Below, piece after piece: positions 54,357 through 61,518 of a stretch of 64,000 bases of DNA. The DNA lies in contig NZ_CP129964.1 of NCBI RefSeq assembly GCF_030503675.1, forward strand, positions 372,001-436,000. The letters run 5' to 3'. The stretch's first letter is position 1. Every line of letters begins with the position of its first letter. Below the pieces are notes generated by a model, which worked only from the letters and a program-made list of their open reading frames with translations, did not search any database and was not told the origin of the DNA. Origin of the DNA: Lutimonas zeaxanthinifaciens (GTDB lineage: Bacteria; Bacteroidota; Bacteroidia; Flavobacteriales; Flavobacteriaceae). Both the position numbers and the translations under genes were made by a program.

Positions 54357-54758
54357 ATGAAGAGAAAAATTAAAGCAGTTCAGGAGTTCCATGAATCATT
54401 TGGTTTGGGTGTTCAACACAGTCCCGTAGCCAGGTTGTCTGCTGAAAAGCTGAAGTTGCGATTTGACCTGATGGACGAAGAAAACAAAGAGTATCTCGAA
54501 GCGGCAGTAAATGGAGACCTGGTTGAGGTAGCGGATGCGCTGGGGGACATGCTTTATATTTTATGCGGAACCATTCTTGAACATGGAATGCAGTATAAAA
54601 TTGAGGAAGTCTTTGAAGAAATACAGCGAAGCAATATGAGTAAACTGGGTGAGGATGGCAAACCGATATATCGTGAAGATGGAAAAGTCCTTAAAGGGCC
54701 TAATTATTTTAAACCCAATATTGCCAATATTCTGGAAAAAGGGCCTCACGTGGAGTAA
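54357..54758 (+). CDS. MazG-like nucleotide pyrophosphohydrolase
   Basis: 133 residues. The all-alpha NTP-PPase metal motif is present: EENKEYLEAA (ExxxE) and VEVADALGDMLYIL (ExxD). The N-terminal segment KIKAVQEFHESFGLGVQHSP matches the short phosphoribosyl-ATP pyrophosphohydrolase-like/MazG-like house-cleaning subgroup. It should hydrolyse (d)NTPs to monophosphates, removing non-canonical nucleotides. It is 6 bp after the SDR gene and convergent with ilvE. Confidence 0.82.
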   Translation: MKRKIKAVQEFHESFGLGVQHSPVARLSAEKLKLRFDLMDEENKEYLEAAVNGDLVEVADALGDMLYILCGTILEHGMQYKIEEVFEEIQRSNMSKLGEDGKPIYREDGKVLKGPNYFKPNIANILEKGPHVE

Positions 54759-54772
54759 GGCCCCAAAGGAAT

Positions 54773-55843
54773 TTATTTTACAAGCTGTCTCCAGCCGAAT
54801 TTATCTTCAGACCTATTGTATTGAATATCGGTAATCTGCTTCTTTAGTTTTGTGGCATATGTTTCTTCAAGTTTCGGCAAAATATAATCTTTATCACCAA
54901 AACCAAAACCGTCGATTGGAGAAATGACTGCAGCCGTACCGGCACCGAACATTTCCTTAAGGCTGCCATTTTCTGAAGCCTCCACCAGTTCATTCACTGA
55001 AATTCTTCTTATTTCTACTGAAATTCCCTGATCTCTCGCAATATCAATTATACTTTTTCTTGTGATACCATCTAAAATCCTGTCACTTGTTGGAGCAGTT
55101 ACAAGCGTATCATTAATTCTGACGAAGATGTTCATGGCCCCTGCTTCTTCTATGAACTCATGGGAAGTATCATCGGTCCAGATTACCTGCTGATATCCTT
55201 TTTCAATCGCAAGGTTCGTAGGATAAAACTGTCCGGCATAGTTACCACCGGCTTTCGCATAACCTACACCACCGTTAGCAGACCTGGAGTATTTTTGCTC
55301 AATTAAAACTTTTAATTCACCACCAAAATAAGGCCCTGAAGGGGAGCAGGCAATGATAAAAGTGTATTTATCAGATGGAGAGGCATGGAAGCCATTCCCG
55401 GATGCAAACATAAAAGGCCTGATGTACAACGAACTGTTCGGAGTTGTAGGAATCCAGTCCTTGTCCAAAAGCAGAAGTGTCTCAAGTCCTTCCATAAAAT
55501 AAGACTCAGGAAGTTCAGGCATAGCCAGTCTCTTTGCCGAAATATTCATCCTCTTTTGATTTTCGATCGGCCTGAAAAGAAAAACATCATTATTTTCATC
55601 TTTATAAGCTTTCATACCTTCAAATACCGATTGTCCATAATGAAAAATTTTGGCAGAAGGATCAAGATGCAGATTCTGATAAGGAATAATTTTTGGGAGT
55701 TCCCATTTCCCGTTCTCAAATTCACAAATCAGCATATGATCGGTGTAAACCTGACCAAAAGGAAGATTATTAAAATCGACTTGATCAATTTTCGAATTCT
55801 TTGTTTTTTCAATCGTGATCTTTTGACTTACTTCTAAACTCAT
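54773..55843 (-). CDS. ilvE: Branched-chain amino acid aminotransferase
   Basis: 356 residues of the class IV PLP aminotransferases. PLP-binding Lys197 (VGYAKAGGNYAG), the FHYGQSVFEGMKAYK motif near residue 67, EEAGAMNIF, and the SPIDGFGFGD segment mark it as the IlvE/BCAT group (type II, eukaryote-like long form). It interconverts Leu/Ile/Val and their 2-oxo acids with glutamate. Convergent with the MazG-like gene; a perfect -7 box lies 18 bases upstream of the start. Confidence 0.95.
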   Translation of the reverse strand: MSLEVSQKITIEKTKNSKIDQVDFNNLPFGQVYTDHMLICEFENGKWELPKIIPYQNLHLDPSAKIFHYGQSVFEGMKAYKDENNDVFLFRPIENQKRMNISAKRLAMPELPESYFMEGLETLLLLDKDWIPTTPNSSLYIRPFMFASGNGFHASPSDKYTFIIACSPSGPYFGGELKVLIEQKYSRSANGGVGYAKAGGNYAGQFYPTNLAIEKGYQQVIWTDDTSHEFIEEAGAMNIFVRINDTLVTAPTSDRILDGITRKSIIDIARDQGISVEIRRISVNELVEASENGSLKEMFGAGTAAVISPIDGFGFGDKDYILPKLEETYATKLKKQITDIQYNRSEDKFGWRQLVK

Positions 55844-55860
55844 AGTTCTGATATTTTAAG

Positions 55861-55868
55861 CAAAAGTA
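55861..55868 (-). promoter_or_regulatory. -7 box (TACTTTTG) of ilvE
   Basis: Exact TAnnTTTG on the minus strand, 17-18 bases before the ilvE ATG. No TTG at a standard spacing. Confidence 0.5.
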
Positions 55869-55972
55869 ATTATTATCCCTTAAATAAAAGGAGTCAATGA
55901 GGTTTTTATCAGGTAGTATTATATGCTCATAGAAATAATTTTATCATAAATATGTAAAGCGTTTTAATTCTT

Positions 55973-55980
55973 TACCTTTG
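55973..55980 (+). promoter_or_regulatory. -7 box (TACCTTTG) of mnmD
   Basis: Exact TAnnTTTG; the in-frame TTG at 55978 is part of this box, so the ATG at 55996, 15 bases on, is the better translation start. Confidence 0.55.
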
Positions 55981-55995
55981 TCTCGATTTAGTCAT

Positions 55996-56667
55996 ATGGA
56001 AAGAAAGATCATTACAACTTCTGACGGTTCCTCCAGTGTTTACCTGCCTGAATGGGATGAAAATTATCATTCTAAGCATGGCGCTATTCAAGAGGCCTAT
56101 CATGTTTTTATCAGGCATGGATTGGACTTGTTTCCGGATGACAGCAAGTTAAGGATCCTTGAGATGGGCTTTGGTACGGGTTTAAATTGCATGATTACCT
56201 ATCTTGAAGCAAAAAAGAGAAATTTAACCGTGGATTATTCAGGACTGGAAGGTTTTCCGCTGGACCCTGAAATGATTTGGGAGTTGAATCATTTAAATCA
56301 ACTCAAGGCTGAAAATTATAGGGATGACTATGAAAAACTAATTACTTCATCCTGGGAAATTCCGTTTGCTGTCAACGATTCGTTCAAATTGATAAAAAAG
56401 GAGTTAATGTTTGAAGATTTTTCCGGAAAATCTGTATCTGACCTGATCTATTTTGATGCCTTTGGTGCAAGGGTCCAACCAGAGTTATGGACCGAGGTTA
56501 TTTTTAAAAAAATGTATGAAGCCCTGGTTGAAAATGGAGTTCTTGTGACCTATTCAGCAAAAGGAAGTGTGAGAAGGGCGATGCAGGCTGCGGGGTTTGA
56601 AGTAGAGCGATTGCCGGGTCCTCCGGGTAAAAGGGAAATGCTGCGAGGAATAAAACGCCTGAAATAG
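55996..56667 (+). CDS. mnmD: tRNA 5-aminomethyl-2-thiouridine methyltransferase MnmD
   Basis: 223 residues from the ATG at 55996. SAM-binding motif RILEMGFGTGLN (about 53-64), then GLEGFPLDPEM, YFDAFGARVQPELWT (substrate/catalytic loop) and the C-terminal GPPGKREMLRG. This is the methyltransferase half of the E. coli fused MnmC, here as a stand-alone protein without the FAD oxidase half, and catalyses the last step from nm5s2U34 to mnm5s2U34. PAP2 gene follows after 30 bp. Confidence 0.9.
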   Translation: MERKIITTSDGSSSVYLPEWDENYHSKHGAIQEAYHVFIRHGLDLFPDDSKLRILEMGFGTGLNCMITYLEAKKRNLTVDYSGLEGFPLDPEMIWELNHLNQLKAENYRDDYEKLITSSWEIPFAVNDSFKLIKKELMFEDFSGKSVSDLIYFDAFGARVQPELWTEVIFKKMYEALVENGVLVTYSAKGSVRRAMQAAGFEVERLPGPPGKREMLRGIKRLK

Positions 56668-56697
56668 AATGTTAATAACATATTATAAGAGTTAAAA

Positions 56698-57375
56698 TTG
56701 AAGTATTTAAAAAAATTAATAAAAGAAAAAAGTGTTTGGTTCTTATTGTTTCCATTTTTGACATGGATGCTTTTTATGATCGTTAAATACGGAAAGGGCC
56801 CTTCACATTTAATTGTAAATCAATGGCATTCTGAAGGGGCAGATCAGTTTTTTAAATATGTAACTCACCTGGGTGACGGGGCGGTTTTTGCTGTGATTAT
56901 CATAATTCTGGCTTTTTTTAGACTAAGATGGTCCCTTTATCTGCTTTTTGCTTCTCTGTTTACGCTTCTTTTTGTTTTTATCGCAAAGCAGCTAATTTTC
57001 AACGGAATGCCAAGACCTACGAAATATTTTGAGAATGAGGAGGTTTTGCATCTTGTGGCAGGAGTGAAAATGCATTCCTGGAATACCTTCCCCTCAGGGC
57101 ATACCATTACCGCCTTCGCCATTTTTATGATTCTGATGCTCATTACAAAAAAAGAGTATTTAAAATATATTTTTGTCCTTACCGCAATTTTGGCAGGGTA
57201 TTCAAGGGTGTATTTGTCACAGCACTTTTTGGGGGATGTTCTTTCGGGAGCAATGATCGGGACCTTTATTGCTGTGATTAGTTGTACACTTGTTGACAAT
57301 TGGTCTTTGTTTAAAAAAGGAAATTGGCTGGATAAAGACATAACTCAATTATTTGCACGGAGCAATGAGCAATAA
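56698..57375 (+). CDS. PAP2-family membrane phosphatase
   Basis: 225 residues starting at TTG (56698); the next ATG would cut off the first membrane helix. About five to six hydrophobic helices. Phosphatase motifs: K and RP in FIAKQLIFNGMPRP, PSGHT (histidine in SGHTITAF), and SRVYLSQHFLGD (SRx5Hx3D), so the active site is complete. It would dephosphorylate a lipid phosphate such as undecaprenyl pyrophosphate or phosphatidylglycerol phosphate. It overlaps the glycosyltransferase gene by 11 bases. Confidence 0.85.
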   Translation: MKYLKKLIKEKSVWFLLFPFLTWMLFMIVKYGKGPSHLIVNQWHSEGADQFFKYVTHLGDGAVFAVIIIILAFFRLRWSLYLLFASLFTLLFVFIAKQLIFNGMPRPTKYFENEEVLHLVAGVKMHSWNTFPSGHTITAFAIFMILMLITKKEYLKYIFVLTAILAGYSRVYLSQHFLGDVLSGAMIGTFIAVISCTLVDNWSLFKKGNWLDKDITQLFARSNEQ

Positions 57376-58906
57376 ACAGAAACTCTTTTTACTCATAGCC
57401 GTCTCTACCTTGATAAGGCTGCTCGCTGGTGGCCGCATACAATTGGGTAACGATGAGGTATATTACTGGACCTATGCCATGTATCCCGATTGGAGTCATT
57501 TTGATCATCCTCCGATGGTGGGATTTTTTCAACAGATTTTTTCTCTGAACCTTCTTTATGATTCGGAACTGGCATTGCGCCTGGGCTTTATTATTTCGGG
57601 TAGCTTAAGCACCTGGTTGTTATTCCTTATAGGGAAGGAGGTCAAAGATGAAAGAACCGGGCTTTTGGCTGCCATTCTATATAACACCAGTATTTATGGG
57701 TTCGTTATAGCCGGGCTTTTTATTATGCCGGATGGTCCGTTGGTTTTGTTTTGGATGATCTCTTTATTGTTTTTTATCAAATATCAGAAGGCAACCAATA
57801 AATCGCAAATAAACCTTTACCTGAGTCTCTCAATTTTAACGGCATCCTTGGGCCTGTATTCAAAGTATCAGGCCGTTTTTCTGTTGTCAGGTTATGGTTT
57901 ATATTGGCTGTTTTTCAAAAGAGATCAGCTGAAAAATCCGCTTTTATACTTAAACCTTGGCTTCACGGCTCTTGTAGTTTTCATTATTGTTTACTGGAAT
58001 TACCTCAACAGTTTCAGCGGGGTAAGTTATCATTCTGAGCGCGTCACGGTTTTTAGTCTTGACTTTAATCCGGATTCCTTCTTAAGAGAAACAGTTGGTC
58101 AAATCGCTTATAACAATCCTTATAATTATATCGTGATACTCCTGGCACTTATCTCATTCAAAAAAAAGAGATTTATAGCATCGGAATATTTTAAACTGAT
58201 ACTGTTGATCAGCCTCCCTTTAATTGGTACCACCTTATTTTTTTCATTGTTTAGAGATACGCTGCCTCACTGGTCAGGGGTATCTTTTTTGTCCCTGGCG
58301 ATTATTGCTGCGGCTCGATTGGCAGACCGGGAACACAATAAGGTTATGACAGGAACATTAATCGTAATTTTTGCTTTGATGCTCACAGGAATCGGGGTGG
58401 TAAACAGAGGCTGGGGGCTTGGATCAGATTCCGGGCAAAAGGAAAATACCAAGCTGGGCAAAAATGATCCGACACTGGATATGTATGGATGGGATCAGGT
58501 TTATGATCAGTATGCATTTCTTGAAGAAAAAAATAATGACTTAAGCGATCTTCCGATAGTTTCCAATAAATGGTATCCGGGGTCACACTTATTTTACTAT
58601 GTAGCGAATCCTTTGCGAAAATCAGTATATGTTCTTGGAGAGATGAAAGACATGCACAAGTACTATCTCATTAATCAATATATGCCGGACCTGATTTCAG
58701 GACAGAGTGCTCTTTATTTTACCCACAGCAGGAATTTTAAAGCCCCGGAAGTGACAATGCCTGACTTTTTTGATAAATACACCCTGTTGCTTGAATTTCC
58801 CATAAAACGAGGAGGGATAACCGCAGAGTTTGGCTATTTTTATTTGCTTGAGGGATACAAAATGACTAACTTAGAGGAACAAGTTAAAGACCTCAGCAAT
58901 GAGTGA
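57365..58906 (+). CDS. GT39-type membrane glycosyltransferase (ArnT/PMT-like)
   Basis: 513 residues from the ATG at 57365, overlapping the PAP2 stop. The first luminal loop has the catalytic Asp-Glu (LGNDEVYYWTYAMYPDWSHFDHPPMVGFF), followed by about ten hydrophobic helices and a C-terminal periplasmic domain (about 375-510). By family knowledge it transfers sugars from polyprenyl-phosphate donors to proteins or lipids on the periplasmic side. The overlapping PAP2 phosphatase could recycle the lipid carrier (inference). Confidence 0.85.
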   Translation: MSNKQKLFLLIAVSTLIRLLAGGRIQLGNDEVYYWTYAMYPDWSHFDHPPMVGFFQQIFSLNLLYDSELALRLGFIISGSLSTWLLFLIGKEVKDERTGLLAAILYNTSIYGFVIAGLFIMPDGPLVLFWMISLLFFIKYQKATNKSQINLYLSLSILTASLGLYSKYQAVFLLSGYGLYWLFFKRDQLKNPLLYLNLGFTALVVFIIVYWNYLNSFSGVSYHSERVTVFSLDFNPDSFLRETVGQIAYNNPYNYIVILLALISFKKKRFIASEYFKLILLISLPLIGTTLFFSLFRDTLPHWSGVSFLSLAIIAAARLADREHNKVMTGTLIVIFALMLTGIGVVNRGWGLGSDSGQKENTKLGKNDPTLDMYGWDQVYDQYAFLEEKNNDLSDLPIVSNKWYPGSHLFYYVANPLRKSVYVLGEMKDMHKYYLINQYMPDLISGQSALYFTHSRNFKAPEVTMPDFFDKYTLLLEFPIKRGGITAEFGYFYLLEGYKMTNLEEQVKDLSNE

Positions 58907-59039
58907 GACAAAGTTTATCAAACGGAAAAAGCCAAATTACAAAAGAGTCATTATCCTTCTTGTAATTTTGGTAATTGTTGCCTTTATTTTCTACAATATA
59001 GAGACCTTACTATCGGGATTGTTTGAGGTCAGGGACTAG
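58899..59039 (+). CDS. Small single-helix membrane protein
   Basis: 46 residues (ATG at 58899), overlapping the end of the GT39 gene by 8 bases. Basic N-terminus (SETKFIKRKKPNYKR), one hydrophobic helix (about 17-32, VIILLVILVIVAFIFY), short acidic tail. The overlap and clear membrane topology argue that it is real; possibly a small partner of the glycosyltransferase. Confidence 0.6.
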   Translation: MSETKFIKRKKPNYKRVIILLVILVIVAFIFYNIETLLSGLFEVRD

Positions 59040-59132
59040 AATAGTGCTTTCAAATGGAGAGCGTAATGATCTCTGATTTTTTATTACTGCCCGTATAAGG
59101 TACTTTAATTGAAGAATGAAGTGTTCAGGTCC

Positions 59133-60152
59133 TTATTTAATTTCCGGGCCCAGATGGGTATTTTCGTTTAGCATGGACCATAATTTATCTTTTAATTCAG
59201 TAATACCGGTTTGTTCAAGCGAAGAGATAAAAATGTGCGGAAGGTCTTTCGGAATTTCTTCTTCAAGTGCCGTTTTTAATTCCTCGTCCAGCATGTCTGA
59301 TTTTGAAATGGCAAGTAAACGATCTTTATCAAGCAATTCAGGGTTGTGTTTTCGAAGTTCGTTGAGCAGAATATCGTATTCCTTTTGAATATTATCGCTA
59401 TCGGCGGGTATGAGAAACAAAAGACTCGAATTTCGTTCAATATGCCTTAAAAACCTATGACCAAGCCCTTTTCCCTCAGCAGCACCTTCAATAATTCCCG
59501 GGATATCTGCCATTACAAAACTTTTAAAGTCTCTGTATTCCACGATACCAAGATTTGGTTTCAAGGTTGTAAATTCGTAATCTGCTATTTTAGGCTTAGC
59601 AGAAGTCATTACAGACAATAAAGTTGATTTTCCTGCATTTGGAAATCCTACCAATCCCACATCAGCCAAAAGTTTAAGTTCGAGCTGAAACCAGCCTTCT
59701 GTTCCTTCAAGGCCCGGTTGCGCGTATCTTGGGGTTTGATTTGTGGAGGATTTGAAGTGCCAGTTCCCACGACCGCCTTTTCCACCTTCGCAAAGAATGA
59801 TCTCCTCCCTGTCTTCAGTGATCTCAAAAAGAATTTCCTGAGTTTCACCATCTCTGACCACTGTACCCAAAGGAACATTTACGTAAATGTCGTCACCGTC
59901 TTTCCCAGTACTTCTGTTCTTACTTCCCGCACCTCCTTGTTCAGCCTTAAAATGTTTTTTGAACTTAAGGTGAAACAGGGTCCACATGTTTTTGTCACCT
60001 CTGAGGATAACATGGCCGCCTCGACCTCCGTCACCACCATCCGGCCCGCCTTTGGTAATGTATTTCTCTCTGTGTAAATGCACAGATCCCTTACCACCCT
60101 TTCCGGATGCCGCAAATATCTTGATATAATCTACAAAGTTTCCTTCTGTCAT
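59133..60152 (-). CDS. obgE: GTPase Obg
   Basis: 339 residues. Glycine-rich Obg fold at the N-terminus (about 1-160: [40 protein letters not shown]), G1 motif [11 protein letters not shown] (about 166-176), G3 [10 protein letters not shown]4 reading ISKSD instead of NKxD, and no C-terminal OCT domain, as expected for the short Bacteroidota form. Ribosome-associated GTPase involved in 50S assembly and stress control. Third gene of the hpt-adk-obg run on this strand. Confidence 0.95.
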   Translation of the reverse strand: MTEGNFVDYIKIFAASGKGGKGSVHLHREKYITKGGPDGGDGGRGGHVILRGDKNMWTLFHLKFKKHFKAEQGGAGSKNRSTGKDGDDIYVNVPLGTVVRDGETQEILFEITEDREEIILCEGGKGGRGNWHFKSSTNQTPRYAQPGLEGTEGWFQLELKLLADVGLVGFPNAGKSTLLSVMTSAKPKIADYEFTTLKPNLGIVEYRDFKSFVMADIPGIIEGAAEGKGLGHRFLRHIERNSSLLFLIPADSDNIQKEYDILLNELRKHNPELLDKDRLLAISKSDMLDEELKTALEEEIPKDLPHIFISSLEQTGITELKDKLWSMLNENTHLGPEIK

Positions 60153-60238
60153 TTTAGGTGGAATATGGGGATTAGTGTTTTATCTTCCTGAACGTTTAAG
60201 ACCTTCCTGGGTCTTTAAGGATTGAACCGTCCCCTCTT

Positions 60239-60811
60239 TTAGAGTGAATCGATTACCTCCTCCAGTTTTGAAGTAATTTCATCTATTGAACCCACTCCGT
60301 TGACTCCGTAGTATTTATCTTGTTTTTGGTAATAGTCCTTTAGGATGGCTGTTTTTGATTCGTATTCATTAAACCTGTTCCGGATCTTCGATTCATCCTG
60401 ATCATCAGATCTGCCACTGGTTTTCCCTCTGTTCAGTAATCGCTCAACCAAAAGGTTTTCGGGAACTTCCAGGGCCACCATTCCGTCAATGCCTGAGTTT
60501 TTTTCCTTAAGAAAAGCATCCAGAGATGCTGCCTGGGACTCCGTTCTTGGGAACCCGTCAAAAATAAAGCCTTTTGCATCCGGATTATTATTGACCTCTG
60601 CCTTCAACATATCAATGGTAACCTGATCGGGTACCAAATCGCCTTTATCCATATAGGACTTAGCCAGCATACCCAGTTCCGTTTGGTTTTTGATATTGAA
60701 CCTAAAAACATCACCGGTAGAAATGTGCACAAGATCGTATTTGTTTTTTAATAATTCAGCCTGAGTACCTTTACCTGCACCCGGAGGGCCGAACAATACT
60801 ATATTTTTCAT
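60239..60811 (-). CDS. adk: Adenylate kinase
   Basis: 190 residues. P-loop GPPGAGKGTQ (7-16), AMP-binding region STGDVFR, GFPRTESQA, and a short LID (NRGKTSGRSDDQDESKIRNRF) without the zinc cysteines, the short-LID type. Converts ATP + AMP to 2 ADP; essential, cytoplasmic. It lies 26 bp after hpt and 86 bp before obg, consistent with one operon. Confidence 0.95.
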   Translation of the reverse strand: MKNIVLFGPPGAGKGTQAELLKNKYDLVHISTGDVFRFNIKNQTELGMLAKSYMDKGDLVPDQVTIDMLKAEVNNNPDAKGFIFDGFPRTESQAASLDAFLKEKNSGIDGMVALEVPENLLVERLLNRGKTSGRSDDQDESKIRNRFNEYESKTAILKDYYQKQDKYYGVNGVGSIDEITSKLEEVIDSL

Positions 60812-60837
60812 ATCAATAATTTATTTCTGTTGTCTGA

Positions 60838-61377
60838 TTATACTTTCAACTGATAAATGTCCGGAAGATTTCTGCCCAGGCCATCATAATCGAGCCCGTA
60901 GCCCACGACAAACTTATCTTCGATAGACTTCCCAATATAGTCTATGGGCAATTCTTTTCTGAATACATCGGGTTTAAAGAACAAGGTCGCAATCTTAAGT
61001 TTCTTTACCTCTTTATCACGAAAAATTTCATAAATCTCAGCCAGGGTATTTCCGGTGTCAATGATATCTTCAAGAATGATTACCGTTTTACCTTTCAGGT
61101 CTTCATTGATTCCAACGAGATGTTTGATTTTGCCTGTTGAATTCACCCCTTCATAAGAGGCCATTTTAACAAATGTGATATGGCAATCCCCTTTAAATTT
61201 CTTCATAAAATCAGCTGCAAACATGAAGGAACCATTCAGGATTCCAATAAAAATGGGAACATCACCTTCTTCAAGGTCACTGGTTATCTGATCTGCAAGA
61301 AATTCAACGTATTTATCAATTCTTTCCCTGCTGATGAAGGGTACAAAATGTTTATCGTGAATTTGAATACTATCCAT
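60838..61377 (-). CDS. hpt: Hypoxanthine phosphoribosyltransferase
   Basis: 179 residues. PRPP-binding loop VIILEDIIDTGNTL (99-112), the flexible loop with KMASYEGVNSTG, and a conserved GYGLDYDGLGRNLPDIY near the C-terminus. Salvages hypoxanthine (and guanine) with PRPP to IMP/GMP. First gene of the hpt-adk-obg cluster; adk follows after 26 bp, so purine salvage and nucleotide balancing are co-transcribed here. Confidence 0.94.
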   Translation of the reverse strand: MDSIQIHDKHFVPFISRERIDKYVEFLADQITSDLEEGDVPIFIGILNGSFMFAADFMKKFKGDCHITFVKMASYEGVNSTGKIKHLVGINEDLKGKTVIILEDIIDTGNTLAEIYEIFRDKEVKKLKIATLFFKPDVFRKELPIDYIGKSIEDKFVVGYGLDYDGLGRNLPDIYQLKV

Positions 61378-61452
61378 TGTTAATGCGCTGATAATTATAG
61401 AATAAAAAAGTTCTTTAATTCCTTAAAAGAAAATGCAAAAATAGGTAAAAAG

Positions 61453-61490
61453 TAAAAACCTTTCAGGAAATATCTCCTAAAAGGTTTTTA
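61453..61490 (-). terminator. Terminator after secDF
   Basis: TAAAAACCTTT (61453-61463) pairs with AAAGGTTTTTA (61480-61490), with an inner AGGA/TCCT stem; the minus-strand product ends in a T-run. It follows secDF and precedes hpt. Confidence 0.85.
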
Positions 61491-61518
61491 AATTATTTTC
61501 TCAAAGATTTTTGAGTTC

